A stretch of 64,000 nucleotides of DNA from Halomonas alimentaria. Lineage in GTDB: Bacteria; Pseudomonadota; Gammaproteobacteria; Pseudomonadales; Halomonadaceae. Position 1 is the first letter of the stretch. Each line of letters opens with the position of its first letter. This document shows positions 1-11,727 of the stretch, piece after piece. The notes below the pieces were generated by a model. The model saw only the letters and a program-made list of their open reading frames with translations. It ran no database searches and had not been told where the DNA came from. Where the stretch lies: the NCBI RefSeq assembly GCF_009902005.1, contig NZ_WUTT01000001.1:2322227-2386226 (forward strand), read 5' to 3'. The translations under genes were made by a program, and so were the position numbers.

Positions 1-31
1 GCATTGCCATCTGTTCGCGAGTCAGTGCCAT
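1..31 (-). CDS. scoB: 3-ketoacid CoA-transferase subunit B, N-terminus only (partial)
   Basis: Only the first ten codons are in the window, reading MALTREQMAM, a typical start for the B subunit of succinyl-CoA:3-ketoacid CoA-transferase. An AGAGG ribosome binding site lies 8 bases upstream. It follows subunit A on the same strand after 58 bases, which is the normal A-B operon order. The identity is inferred mainly from this context, because the catalytic glutamate region is outside the window. Confidence 0.6.
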   Translation of the reverse strand, partial: MALTREQMAM

Positions 32-89
32 CTTGTTGCCTCTTTGTTCGATGAGAAACGGTCGGTGAGAAACGCCAGCAGCGAGGAGA

Positions 90-791
90 TCACGCCTCGC
101 GCACGGTGCGCTTCTCGATGCGCTTCTCGAAGGAGCCCTGGATGATGCGGTCGACGTAGATCCCCGGGGTGTGAATCTGGTCGGGCTTCAGCTCGCCGGG
201 CTCGACGATCTCCTCGACCTCGACCACGGTGATCCGGCCGCAGGTGGCCGCCAGCGGATTGAAGTTCTGGGCGGTATCGCGATAGACCACGTTGCCGTAG
301 CGGTCGGCCTTCCAGCCCTTGACGACGGCGAAGTCGGCGTGGAACGCCTCCTCGAGGATGTGCGGACGACCGTTGAATTCGCGCACCTCCTTGCCCTCGC
401 CAATGGGCGTGCCGTAGCCCGTGGCGGTATAGAAGGCCGGGATGCCGGCACCGCCGGCGCGCATCTTCTCTGCCAGGGTGCCCTGGGGGGTCAGGATCAC
501 CTCGATCTCGTCGTTGAGCATCTGCTGCTCGAACAGCGCGTTCTCCCCCACGTAGGAGGCGTAGATGCGCGAGATCTGCTTGTCTTCCAGCAGCAGGCCC
601 AGGCCGAAGCCATCCACGCCGCAGTTGTTGGAGATCACGGTCAGGTCGTTCACACCGCGACGCTTGATCTCGGCGATCAGGTTCTCGGGAATGCCGCACA
701 GGCCGAAGCCACCGGCGGCGACCGTCATGCCGCTCTCGATGCCTTCCATCGCCTCTGCATAGGAGTTAACGCGCTTGTCGAATCCGGCCAT
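90..791 (-). CDS. scoA: Succinyl-CoA:3-ketoacid CoA-transferase subunit A
   Basis: This 233-residue protein matches the alpha subunit of class I CoA-transferases in full. It has the glycine-rich [13 protein letters not shown] segment near residues 27-39 and the [12 protein letters not shown] segment near residues 54-65. With subunit B it moves CoA between succinyl-CoA and a 3-ketoacid such as acetoacetate in the cytosol, feeding ketone bodies or PHB-derived acetoacetate into central metabolism. It is transcribed divergently from a LysR-type regulator, which probably controls it. The exact acyl substrate cannot be read from sequence; related subunits act on 3-oxoadipate. Confidence 0.88.
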   Translation of the reverse strand: MAGFDKRVNSYAEAMEGIESGMTVAAGGFGLCGIPENLIAEIKRRGVNDLTVISNNCGVDGFGLGLLLEDKQISRIYASYVGENALFEQQMLNDEIEVILTPQGTLAEKMRAGGAGIPAFYTATGYGTPIGEGKEVREFNGRPHILEEAFHADFAVVKGWKADRYGNVVYRDTAQNFNPLAATCGRITVVEVEEIVEPGELKPDQIHTPGIYVDRIIQGSFEKRIEKRTVREA

Positions 792-968
792 AGGACGCCT
801 CGTGTTGTTGTGGGCTGAAATTACTCAGGAAGAATAGCGGGTCTTTGGGAGACTCGTTGCCCTAGTGTTAGTGCGGAGGATATATTTGTTAAGTTTGTTT
901 TTCTTATCATTTGATCGAAAAACCTCATAAATTAAACCTTGGTCGCATACCCACTTCCGGTAGCCATC

Positions 969-1871
969 ATGACCGTCAAGCAGCTTCGCGCCTTCCTCGC
1001 CGTGGCCAGCGCCCTGAGCTTTACCCAGGCCTGCGAGCGCCTGCACCTTTCCCAGCCTGCGCTTAGCCTGGCGATCAAGGGGCTCGAGGAGAGCCTGGGC
1101 GGACGCCTGCTGACGCGCAGCACACGCAGCGTACGGCTGACACCCGAAGGCGAATCGCTGGTCCCGCTGGCCAAACGGCTGCTGGCCGAGTGGGACAACA
1201 CCGAGGAGCTAATGCGCCAGCGCTTCACCCTGCAGATGGGCCGGCTCGGGGTGGCCGCCATGCCTTCCTTCGCCGGGAACCTGCTGCCCCCGGCGCTGAT
1301 GGCGTTTCGACAGCGTTACCCGCGCATCAATGTCACCGTGCACGACGTGATCAACGAGCAGGTGATCGAGATGGTGCGCAACGGCCAGGTGGAGCTGGGC
1401 ATCGCCTTCGAGCCCGAGGCCGTGGGCAGCCTTACCTTCACGCCCCTGTTCAGCGACCGGTTCGTCGCCGTGGTGCCGCCCCACTCACTGCTGGCCGGGC
1501 ACGCCTCGCTGCGCTGGGAGATGTTGCTCACCCACGACTTCATCGCCCTGCAGCGCCCCTCCATGGTGCGCCGCCTGCTGGAGCAGCAGCTGGAAGCGGA
1601 AGGCATGGCACTGCCCGGCGCCTTCGAGAGCCACCAGCTGGCCACGGTGGGCCGCATGGTAGCCAGCGGACTGGGAGTCAGCGCAGTGCCCTCGCTGTGC
1701 CGTGGCCAGATGGAGGAGCTCGGCGCGCGCTGCCTGACACTGGAGGCCCCCGTCATACAGCGCGACGTGGGCATCCTCACCCATGGCGAGCTCTCCACCG
1801 CGGCCCTGGCCCTGAAGGAGGTGATCGTCGAGACCCAGGGCCCCGCCGCCGGGCATCTCACCGGCCCATAG
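969..1871 (+). CDS. LysR-family transcriptional regulator
   Basis: This 300-residue regulator has an N-terminal winged helix-turn-helix (LRAFLAVASALSFTQACERL and the following recognition helix to about residue 60) and a C-terminal LysR substrate-binding domain. I chose the ATG at 969 (MTVKQLRAFLAV), which fits the family N-terminus, over the in-frame TTG at 939. It faces away from the CoA-transferase operon across about 177 bases of AT-rich DNA, the usual layout for a LysR regulator and its target. The inducer is unknown; a ketoacid or acyl-CoA would be a guess. Confidence 0.85.
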   Translation: MTVKQLRAFLAVASALSFTQACERLHLSQPALSLAIKGLEESLGGRLLTRSTRSVRLTPEGESLVPLAKRLLAEWDNTEELMRQRFTLQMGRLGVAAMPSFAGNLLPPALMAFRQRYPRINVTVHDVINEQVIEMVRNGQVELGIAFEPEAVGSLTFTPLFSDRFVAVVPPHSLLAGHASLRWEMLLTHDFIALQRPSMVRRLLEQQLEAEGMALPGAFESHQLATVGRMVASGLGVSAVPSLCRGQMEELGARCLTLEAPVIQRDVGILTHGELSTAALALKEVIVETQGPAAGHLTGP

Positions 1872-1947
1872 ACCGCGGGCGTTGGTCGCAGGCGCTGGGC
1901 AGGCGTCGGGGGATCCTTTAGCATTGCCGACATTCCACAGGCCACCC

Positions 1948-2829
1948 ATGGAGATCGGCATGTCGACCCTCAGGGGCATCGTCAGCCTGCTGCTGCTCAC
2001 CCTGACCACCCTGCTGTGGGGCCTCCCCCTGCTGCTGATGACGGTGGTCAAGCTGATCACGCCGGGCCATCGCCTGCGCCTGGCGGTGCTCAGGGTGCTC
2101 AATGCCATCGCCCTCAACTGGATCGGGCTGAACCTCTGGTGGATGCGGCACTGGCTGAAGCCGCGGCTGGAGATCGAGCTGCCCGAAGGACTCTCGCGCC
2201 AGCACGGCTGGCTGGTGCTCTCCAACCACCGCAGCTGGACCGATATCTTCGTGCTGTTCTTCGCCCTGCACCGGCGCATCCCCATGCCCCGCTTCTTCCT
2301 CAAGCGACAGTTGATCTGGATCCCCATCGTGGGCCTGGCCTGGTGGGCACTGGAGTTCCCCTTCATGCGCCGCATGACCGCCGCACAGCGTGCCCGCCAC
2401 CCGCACCTCGCCCGGCGCGACCAGCAGGCCACGGAGCGCATGTGCCAACGCGCCCGGGAGATGCCTATCGCCATCTTCAATTTCGTGGAGGGTACCCGTT
2501 TCACCCCGGCCAAGCATGCCGCCCAGGACTCGCCCTATCGGCAGTTGCTGAAGCCACGCGCCGGTGGCGTTGCCCAGGTCCTCAACCTGCTCGGCGACCA
2601 GCTTGCCGGGATCCTCGATGTCACCCTCCACTACGACAATCCGCGCCCCACCTTCTGGGGGTACCTGTGCGGGCGCGAGGAACGCATCGTCATGCACACC
2701 CGCCTCATGCCTGTCGAGGACTGGATGCCGGGTGGCAACTACCAGGATAACGCCAGCGACAAGGAACGCTTCCACACATGGATCAATGCGCTTTGGCACC
2801 AAAAGGACGATCGGCTCTCGCGCTTCTGA
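1948..2829 (+). CDS. YihG-like 1-acyl-sn-glycerol-3-phosphate acyltransferase
   Basis: This is a PlsC-type membrane acyltransferase of 293 residues, or 289 if it begins at the second ATG at 1960. An N-terminal hydrophobic segment (IVSLLLLTLTTLLWGLPLLL) precedes the catalytic block LSNHRSWTDIFVLF, which holds the NHxxxxD motif. The FVEGTRFT block is the substrate-phosphate-binding motif. It would transfer acyl chains to lysophosphatidate or a related lysolipid at the inner membrane. The long form resembles E. coli YihG rather than the shorter essential PlsC. Its 3' end overlaps the next gene by 52 bases. Confidence 0.82.
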   Translation: MEIGMSTLRGIVSLLLLTLTTLLWGLPLLLMTVVKLITPGHRLRLAVLRVLNAIALNWIGLNLWWMRHWLKPRLEIELPEGLSRQHGWLVLSNHRSWTDIFVLFFALHRRIPMPRFFLKRQLIWIPIVGLAWWALEFPFMRRMTAAQRARHPHLARRDQQATERMCQRAREMPIAIFNFVEGTRFTPAKHAAQDSPYRQLLKPRAGGVAQVLNLLGDQLAGILDVTLHYDNPRPTFWGYLCGREERIVMHTRLMPVEDWMPGGNYQDNASDKERFHTWINALWHQKDDRLSRF

Positions 2830-3716
2830 TCGTCCTGCTGCTGATGCTGGCCGGCTGTGCCTCGCAGCCGTCGGACAGGGCGACGCGGGATGCGGCCGAG
2901 GCATCCCGCGTCGGGGGTTGGGTCATCGTGCAGCGAGGCGACACCCTGGGTGAGCTGGCACAGCGCGGCGGTGTGCCCCTGGAGCGCCTGCAGCGCTTCA
3001 ATCCCGACGTCGACGCCAGGCGTCTGGCGGTGGGCCAGCGCCTGCTGATGCCGACCCAGCGTGAGCGTGCACCATACCGGGGGCCCTACCGCTACCAGGT
3101 GCGGCCCGGGGACACCTACTCGAGCATCGCCCGTCGCTTTCGCACGGAAGCCTCGCGAGTACAGGCCGCCAACCCCGGGGTCGCCCCTACCCGCCTTGCG
3201 GTGGGCCAGCTGATCAGTGTTCCCCTGGCCTTGGGAGGCTCCCGCACCAACCCGAGCTCGGCGAGCGGCAACGGTGCCGGCGCGAGTGCCCCATCCTCGC
3301 CCCGCCGCGCCAGCCTGCCGGATCCCGGCAACCTGCCGAGCTCGGCGCGCCGCTGGCCCTGGCCGCTGGACGATTATCGCATCGTGCGACCCTACGGCAC
3401 CGACAGCCGAGGCACCCTGCAGCCGATGCTGCTGGCCACCGACGCAGGCGCTCAGGCCAAGGCCGTGGCGGCCGGCGAGGTACGCTATGCCGGCAGCATG
3501 CGCCAGCTCGGCAAGGTGGTGATCGTCCACCACCCCGATAACCTGCAGAGCGTCTATGCGCTCTGTGAGCGACTGCTGGTGGAGAATGGCCAGGCCGTGG
3601 CGCGCGGTGAGGCACTCTGCGAGGTGGGTTACAGCAACGCCACCGAGCGCCATGATCTGCTGTTCGACCTGCGCCACGGGGGCAAGCCGGTGAATCCTCG
3701 CGGCGTGCTGCGCTGA
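2778..3716 (+). CDS. NlpD/EnvC-like lipoprotein with two LysM repeats and a degenerate M23 domain
   Basis: The 312-residue product starts with a lipoprotein signal whose lipobox LAGC puts the modified cysteine at residue 27. Two LysM peptidoglycan-binding repeats follow (WVIVQRGDTLGELAQ and YRYQVRPGDTYSSIA). The C-terminus has an M23/LytM fold (GEVRYAGSMRQLGKVVIVHH), but the expected HxH zinc ligand near the end reads DLLFDLR. It therefore probably activates an amidase rather than cutting peptidoglycan itself, as known for NlpD and EnvC. It overlaps the acyltransferase gene by 52 bases, so the two are likely cotranscribed. Confidence 0.8.
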   Translation: MDQCALAPKGRSALALLIVLLLMLAGCASQPSDRATRDAAEASRVGGWVIVQRGDTLGELAQRGGVPLERLQRFNPDVDARRLAVGQRLLMPTQRERAPYRGPYRYQVRPGDTYSSIARRFRTEASRVQAANPGVAPTRLAVGQLISVPLALGGSRTNPSSASGNGAGASAPSSPRRASLPDPGNLPSSARRWPWPLDDYRIVRPYGTDSRGTLQPMLLATDAGAQAKAVAAGEVRYAGSMRQLGKVVIVHHPDNLQSVYALCERLLVENGQAVARGEALCEVGYSNATERHDLLFDLRHGGKPVNPRGVLR

Positions 3717-3809
3717 CATGCCCGCTTAACCAGCCTGTCGCCGTCCTGTCATCCGCAACCACCATCCTTGAGGCAACCGGGCGCAAGCCCGCCTGCAACG
3801 AGGATGGTG

Positions 3810-4964
3810 ATGCGCATCTGCCTGGTCAGCGAGACCTGGACGCCCGAGGTCAACGGCGTCGCCCATACCCTGGCACAGCTGAGCGGCGAACTACTCGCCC
3901 GCGGCCATCACCTGCAGCTGATACGCCCGCGACCCAGGGTGCCTGGTTCCGCTGCGAGGATGGCGAGTGAGCTTCAGGTACCGGGGCTGGCCGTGCCCGG
4001 TTATCGCCAGGTGCGCTTCGGGATTCCCGCCACACGACGTATCGTCAGGTGGTGGCGCGAGACGCCACCCGATGTGGTCTACCTGGCCACCCAGGGGCCA
4101 CTTGGCTGGTCCGCACAGCGAGCCGCAGGCCGCCTCGGCCTGCCCCTGGTCGCAGGCTGGCACACCAATTTCGACCACTACTGCCGGGACTACGGCATCC
4201 CCTGGCTGGCACCGCTGGTGGAAGCGCGCCTGCGCACCTTTCACAACCGCTGCGCCGCGACCCTGGTGCCGACCCACGCCCAGCGTGATGACCTGCGGCG
4301 ACGCGGCTTCCTGGAGCTGCGCTGCATGGCCCGGGGGATCGATGGTACTCGCTTCTCCCCGGGGCACCGCGACGAGGCCCTGCGCAGCCGCTGGGGCGCG
4401 AGCCCGCACACCCCGGTGGCACTGCATGTGGGCCGGCTGGCCCCGGAAAAGAACCTCGACCTGCTGCGCGACAGTTTCCGCGCCATGCGCGCCGCCCACC
4501 CCGGGCTGCGCCTGGTCGTCGTCGGCGACGGGCCCTCCCGGCGCTCCCTGGAACGCAGCCTGCCCGAAGCCCACTTCACCGGGTTCGTATCGCCCGAAGC
4601 GCTGGCCCGACATTACGCCAGCGCCGACCTCTTCCTGTTCCCCTCCCTGTCGGAGACCTGGGGCAACGTGCTGCTGGAGGCCATGGCCAGTGGCCTGGGA
4701 GTGATCGCCTTTCGTCACGCCGCCGGTGCCGAACTGATCGACGACGGACACACAGGCCTCTCGCTGGCTGCCGGCGACGAGGCGGGCTTTCGGGAGGCCG
4801 CCGTGGCGCTCTGTCAGCACCCCGCCCGCTGGGCACGGCTGGGACGAGCCGCCCGCATCCGGGCCCTCGACTACACCTGGTCCGCCATCACCGACACCTT
4901 CCTCTCCACCCTCGAAGATGCCCGGGAGAACCGCCATGCGACCGCACGCGCCTGCCGTGTTTGA
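3810..4964 (+). CDS. GT4-family glycosyltransferase (MgtA-like)
   Basis: This 384-residue GT-B fold enzyme begins with RICLVSETWTPEVNGVAHTL, typical of glycolipid mannosyl- or glucosyltransferases of family GT4. The donor-binding half contains HVGRLAPEKNLDLL and the FPSLSETWGNVLLEAMASG block with the catalytic EX7E pattern. The ATG at 3810 was chosen over the one at 3804 because a GAGG ribosome binding site ends 6 bases before it. It overlaps the following PAP2 phosphatase gene by 29 bases, suggesting a shared role in glycolipid metabolism. The sugar donor cannot be determined from sequence. Confidence 0.8.
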   Translation: MRICLVSETWTPEVNGVAHTLAQLSGELLARGHHLQLIRPRPRVPGSAARMASELQVPGLAVPGYRQVRFGIPATRRIVRWWRETPPDVVYLATQGPLGWSAQRAAGRLGLPLVAGWHTNFDHYCRDYGIPWLAPLVEARLRTFHNRCAATLVPTHAQRDDLRRRGFLELRCMARGIDGTRFSPGHRDEALRSRWGASPHTPVALHVGRLAPEKNLDLLRDSFRAMRAAHPGLRLVVVGDGPSRRSLERSLPEAHFTGFVSPEALARHYASADLFLFPSLSETWGNVLLEAMASGLGVIAFRHAAGAELIDDGHTGLSLAAGDEAGFREAAVALCQHPARWARLGRAARIRALDYTWSAITDTFLSTLEDARENRHATARACRV

Positions 4965-5478
4965 ACGCCTCGACATGCTCGAATGGCAACTCTGCCGACG
5001 CCTGGCCCGCTTCAACCTCTATCGGCCCTGGCTGACCACCCTGCGCATGGCCAGTCACCTGGGCGACTGGCCGGCCTGGGTGGTGCTGATCGCTGCCCAG
5101 CCCCTGCTGCAGCCGGAGAAAGGCTGGCACTATCTGCTCCAGTACACCCTGACCGCCCTGATCGCGATCGGCGTCTACCGGTTGCTCAAGACGCGACTGT
5201 GTCGCGAACGCCCCTTCATCACCTTCGTTGGCAACGTCAGCCGGCAGGCGCCGGCCCGGGACCGCTACAGCTTCCCCAGCGGCCACACCATGCATGCGGT
5301 GATGTTCCTGACCCTGACCGCAAGCCACCTACCCTGGCTCGCCCCCTGGCTGGTGCCACTGGTAATACTGATCGCCCTATCCCGGGTGGGACTCGGCCTG
5401 CACTACGCCAGTGACGTGCTGGCCGGAGGCCTGATCGGGCTGCTGTTTGCGTGGGGCAGCCTGGCCCTCGTCGGCTGA
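4936..5478 (+). CDS. PAP2-family membrane phosphatase
   Basis: The 180-residue protein shows all three phosphatidic-acid-phosphatase type 2 motifs: KTRLCRERPF (KxxxxxxRP), the PSGH of YSFPSGHTMHAV, and SRVGLGLHYASD (SRxxxxxHxxxD). Several hydrophobic helices surround them. It would remove phosphate from a lipid phosphate such as phosphatidate, PG-phosphate or undecaprenyl pyrophosphate on the periplasmic side of the inner membrane. The start at 4936 (MRPHAPAVFERL) overlaps the glycosyltransferase gene; another ATG at 4918 is possible. Confidence 0.84.
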   Translation: MRPHAPAVFERLDMLEWQLCRRLARFNLYRPWLTTLRMASHLGDWPAWVVLIAAQPLLQPEKGWHYLLQYTLTALIAIGVYRLLKTRLCRERPFITFVGNVSRQAPARDRYSFPSGHTMHAVMFLTLTASHLPWLAPWLVPLVILIALSRVGLGLHYASDVLAGGLIGLLFAWGSLALVG

Positions 5479-5502
5479 GGCGCTGCATGGCATCCTTGGT
5501 GC

Positions 5503-6105
5503 ATGCCGATCGAGACCCTGCTTGCCGACCCGCCATTGTGGCTCATGGATCCCCTGCTGGAGGAGCCCGATGCCAGTGCGCTGCTCGCGGCCCTGGATGC
5601 CGAGCTCGCCTGGCAGCAGCCTTCCCTGCGCCTCTACGGACGCGAACACCCCATCCCGCGCCAACAGGTCTGGATGGGGACCCCCGAAGCGAGCTATCGC
5701 TACTCCGGCCGTGAGTTCCTGCCCGAGCCCTGGCATCCCGCCGTGGCCGATCTCCGCGATCGGGTGATCACTGCCCTGGTCGCCGCCGGTATCGATGCCC
5801 GATTCAACAGCGTCCTGCTCAACCGCTACGCCAGCGGCGAGGAGCGCATGGGCTGGCACAGCGATGACGAACCCGAACTCGGCGACGACCCGCTGATCGC
5901 CGTGGTCAGCCTGGGCGCCGAGCGCCCGTTGCGCTTTCGCTGGAAGCGCCGCGAGGCCCCGGCCTTCAATGTCTGGCTGCCCCACGGCAGCCTGCTGGTG
6001 ATGGGGCCGGGCGTGCAGCGGCGACTGCAGCATGCCCTGCTGCCACGCCGCCTGCCGGGAGTTCGCATCAGCCTGACCTTTCGACTGGTGATGTCCGCGT
6101 GCTGA
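5503..6105 (+). CDS. AlkB-like 2-oxoglutarate/Fe(II) dioxygenase (DNA alkylation repair)
   Basis: This 200-residue protein fits the ALKBH2/AlkB-like group. The sequence FNSVLLNRYASGEERMGWHSDDE contains the HxD iron-binding pair, followed by PLIAVVSLGAERPLRFR. The last iron histidine lies in RRLQHALLPRR, and the C-terminal RISLTFRLV carries the 2-oxoglutarate-binding arginine. It should oxidatively demethylate N1-methyladenine and N3-methylcytosine in DNA. The gene ends before two hairpins and a convergent symporter gene. Confidence 0.85.
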   Translation: MPIETLLADPPLWLMDPLLEEPDASALLAALDAELAWQQPSLRLYGREHPIPRQQVWMGTPEASYRYSGREFLPEPWHPAVADLRDRVITALVAAGIDARFNSVLLNRYASGEERMGWHSDDEPELGDDPLIAVVSLGAERPLRFRWKRREAPAFNVWLPHGSLLVMGPGVQRRLQHALLPRRLPGVRISLTFRLVMSAC

Positions 6106-6177
6106 ACAGGTCCTGCCCAACTCAGGCCTCTCGACCAAGTCATGATGATCGATAGAGATAACGGTATATAGTTCCGG

Positions 6178-6262
6178 GCATCGCCAATCCCATGGCGATG
6201 CCGCTTCATGCCACCATGTGGTGCCCCGATACGCGAAGAGGCGCCCCGTGGGGCGCCTCTTC
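6178..6262. terminator. Two hairpins between convergent genes
   Basis: The first hairpin has 8-bp arms (GCATCGCC at 6178-6185, GGCGATGC at 6194-6201). The second has a perfect 12-bp stem (GAAGAGGCGCCC at 6235-6246, GGGCGCCTCTTC at 6251-6262) with a 4-base loop. It lies between the 3' ends of the AlkB-like gene and the alanine symporter gene and probably serves both strands. Confidence 0.7.
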
Positions 6263-6284
6263 GGTCGTCATGGCAAGCGTGGCC

Positions 6285-7691
6285 TCACGACTTGTCGTGG
6301 TCCAGCTCCTCGCCCGGCAGCACTTCCTCGCCGTTGAAGTAGGCGCGTGCCAGCTTGAACACCACCGGCGACAACAGGGCCAGGGCGATCAGGTTGGGAA
6401 TGGCCATCATGGCATTGAAGGTATCCGCCATCAGCCAGATGAAGCCCAGCTGGGCCATGGCACCCAGCGGGATTGCCAGCACGAACAGCACCCGGTAGAG
6501 CATGATCGAACGGGTGCCGAACAGGAACTGGAAGCACTTCTCACCATAGAAGGACCAGCCCAGGATGGTGGTGAAGGCGAATACCGCCAACGCCAGCGAG
6601 ACGATCTGGTTGCCCATGCCCGGCAGCGCCTCATCGAAGGAGAGCGCGGTGAGCGATGCGCCCGCCTCACCGGTTTCCCAGACACCGGCCGTCAGGATCA
6701 CCAGGGCGGTGATGGAGCAGACGATGATGGTATCGATGAAGGTACCCAGCATGGCGATCAGGCCCTGGCGAACCGGGTTCTTGGTCTGCGCCGCGGCGTG
6801 GGCGATGGGCGCGCTGCCCAGGCCTGCCTCGTTGGAGAAGACGCCACGGGCGACACCGAAGCGGATCGCCGCCATCACCGCCGCACCGGCGAAACCGCCC
6901 ATGGCGGCGTGGGGGTTGAAGGCGTAGTAGAAGATCATGCCGAAGGCGTCGCCGATCTGGCCGGCATTGATGGCCAGCACGACCAGGCCGGCCAGCACGT
7001 AGAGGATGCCCATGATCGGCACCAGCTTGCCCGCCACCTTGGCGATACGCTTGATGCCGCCGAGGATGACCGCCCCGGCCAGCACCATGATCACCACCCC
7101 GGTGATCCAGTGCGGCAGGCCGAAGGTGGAGTTCAGGGCATCCGCCACGGAGTTGGACTGCACGGTGTTGCCGATACCGAAGGCCGCCACGGCACCGAAG
7201 AAGGCGAAGGCGCCGGCGAGCCACAGCCACTTACGGCCCAGGCCGTTCTTGATGTAGAACATCGGGCCGCCGACATGATAGCCGGTGCTGTCCGTCTCGC
7301 GGTAACGCACCGCCAGCACGGCCTCGGAGAACTTGGTGGCCATGCCCACCAGCGCCGTGATCCACATCCAGAACACCGCACCGGGACCACCCAGGGCGAT
7401 GGCGGTGGCCACGCCGGCGATGTTGCCGGTACCGATGGTGGCGGAGAGCGCCGTCATCAGGGCGTTGAAGGGAGAGATCTCGCCCTCTTGCTCCTTGGTC
7501 TTGGTCTCGCCGGGTGCCAGTTTGCGATCGCGCCCTTGCCACATCAGCTTGAAGCCGGTGCCAAGCTTGCGGATCGGCATCAGCTTGAGGCCGGCCTGCA
7601 GATAGATACCCACCCCGAGCAACAGGATGAGCATCAATGGCCCCCACACCACGCCGTTGATGGCGCCGAATATACTGTTCAAGGTTTCCAC
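6285..7691 (-). CDS. Sodium:alanine symporter (AGCS family)
   Basis: The 468-residue membrane protein has the AGCS signature region (GAVFWMWITALVGMATKFSEAVLAVRYRE) and about ten to eleven predicted membrane helices. It imports alanine or glycine with sodium across the inner membrane. The start METLNSIFGAINGVVWG is typical of the family. It is divergent from gcvH across a 550-base gap. In many bacteria such a symporter beside the glycine cleavage system is under a glycine riboswitch, but I did not find that aptamer here. Confidence 0.9.
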   Translation of the reverse strand: METLNSIFGAINGVVWGPLMLILLLGVGIYLQAGLKLMPIRKLGTGFKLMWQGRDRKLAPGETKTKEQEGEISPFNALMTALSATIGTGNIAGVATAIALGGPGAVFWMWITALVGMATKFSEAVLAVRYRETDSTGYHVGGPMFYIKNGLGRKWLWLAGAFAFFGAVAAFGIGNTVQSNSVADALNSTFGLPHWITGVVIMVLAGAVILGGIKRIAKVAGKLVPIMGILYVLAGLVVLAINAGQIGDAFGMIFYYAFNPHAAMGGFAGAAVMAAIRFGVARGVFSNEAGLGSAPIAHAAAQTKNPVRQGLIAMLGTFIDTIIVCSITALVILTAGVWETGEAGASLTALSFDEALPGMGNQIVSLALAVFAFTTILGWSFYGEKCFQFLFGTRSIMLYRVLFVLAIPLGAMAQLGFIWLMADTFNAMMAIPNLIALALLSPVVFKLARAYFNGEEVLPGEELDHDKS

Positions 7692-8243
7692 GTGAATCTC
7701 CCTAAGCGATTATTGTTGTGCGCTGAAGTTTAACGCTCCCGGCACCCCCCGTGGCCGCCAGGGTCGACTGCCGCCACTACAGCGTATGATCCACCGGGAT
7801 ATGGCTTTACAGGCGCGCAAACCACAGCACAAGCCCGCGTAACATAGCGGATTCTATGGCCACGACACCACCTAGACGAACGACGCAGATTCAACACCGG
7901 CCGTCGCACGTCAGGCACAAGTTTCCGATCAGAAACCTGCAGACCCACTCGCACAGCGTACCGCCTGTCAGCATAGACCGACAGGCGCTCGGCGTCGTCT
8001 GGGCGTACCCACCTGCGCAGGCGGCAGGATCGAGCTGCCCGTTTCACCCCGCCAAGCCCGCCGGACGGCAGCTTTAGCGCTCGCTGCTGGGTCAGCCAGG
8101 CTGGACGGATGCGCCGCGACGGGCCACCCTGAATGGCGAGCCCCCGCCCGGCGGGTCAGACTCACGGTGAGGGACTCGCCAAACGCCGCTAATGGCGGTA
8201 GCATTCGTCCTGCCTGGAAAAACTTTTCTTATAGGAAATTTCG
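7692..8243. other. Gene-free divergent region between the symporter and gcvH
   Basis: About 550 bases contain no convincing gene on either strand; the short ORFs have no ribosome binding site or family resemblance. The region presumably holds both promoters. An AGGA ribosome binding site (8233-8236) precedes gcvH. I searched both strands by eye for the glycine riboswitch core (CCGAAGG with paired CTCTCAGG) and did not find it. Confidence 0.5.
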
Positions 8244-8636
8244 ATGAGCTCTATTCCTGCCAATCTGCGTTATGCCGAAAGCCACGAGTGGGTCCTCGAC
8301 AACGGCGACGGTACCGTGACCATCGGCATCAGCGACCACGCCCAGGAGTCCCTGGGTGATGTGGTATTCGTCGAACTGCCCGAGGTCGGCCGTACCCTCG
8401 AGCTCAAGGAAGAGTTCGGCGTTGTGGAGTCGGTCAAGGCCGCCTCCGACCTCTACGCACCGGTGGCCGGCGAGGTCATCGAAGTCAACGAGGCGCTGGA
8501 AGATGCGCCCGAGACGCTGAACGAGTCACCCTATGAGGATGGCTGGATCATGAAGGTGCGCCTCGAGGATGCCACTCAGCTCGACGACCTGCTCGACGCC
8601 GACGGCTATGAGGCCGTAGCCAGCGCCGACGACTGA
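8244..8636 (+). CDS. gcvH: Glycine cleavage system H protein
   Basis: This 130-residue protein is the lipoyl carrier of the glycine cleavage complex and shuttles the aminomethyl group from GcvP to GcvT. The lipoylated lysine is residue 65 in [16 protein letters not shown], the invariant site. The opening RYAESHEWV is the classic N-terminus. It is followed by gcvP on the same strand. The gcvT gene is not in the window, so the third component must be encoded elsewhere. Confidence 0.95.
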   Translation: MSSIPANLRYAESHEWVLDNGDGTVTIGISDHAQESLGDVVFVELPEVGRTLELKEEFGVVESVKAASDLYAPVAGEVIEVNEALEDAPETLNESPYEDGWIMKVRLEDATQLDDLLDADGYEAVASADD

Positions 8637-8659
8637 AACCGCTGCGTCTATCTGGATGG

Positions 8660-8679
8660 CCCCGACCCTCGGGTCGGGG
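8660..8679 (+). terminator. Hairpin between gcvH and gcvP
   Basis: A perfect 9-bp stem (CCCCGACCC / GGGTCGGGG) with a 2-base loop lies in the 106-base gap between gcvH and gcvP. It lacks a T-run, so it is more likely an RNA-processing or stability hairpin, or a weak attenuator, than a full terminator. Confidence 0.4.
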
Positions 8680-8742
8680 TCCCGACGATTCGCCGTGCCG
8701 CCCCCTTGGCGACCGGCCTCAATTTCATCGATAGGGTGTTAC

Positions 8743-11637
<2,895 letters not shown>

Positions 11638-11663
11638 CGCTCGCTTAGGCGACATCACGATAT

Positions 11664-11693
11664 GACAGGGCCCCGCCATGGCGGGGCCCTGTC
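11664..11693. terminator. Bidirectional terminator after gcvP
   Basis: A perfect 14-bp stem (GACAGGGCCCCGCC / GGCGGGGCCCTGTC) with a 2-base loop separates gcvP from the convergent LysR gene. Its symmetry suggests use on both strands. Confidence 0.75.
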
Positions 11694-11727
11694 GCGTTCG
11701 GGGGCAGGCGTCGCTGGACAGGAGGCG

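Noticed and set aside
6192..7733. A 513-codon open frame on the plus strand across the symporter gene
   Set aside because: It is the antisense shadow of a clear AGCS symporter; the composition is His/Gln-rich with no family resemblance.
7692..8243. Glycine riboswitch expected between the alanine symporter and gcvH
   Set aside because: The core elements of the glycine aptamer are not visible on either strand, so I report only a gene-free region.
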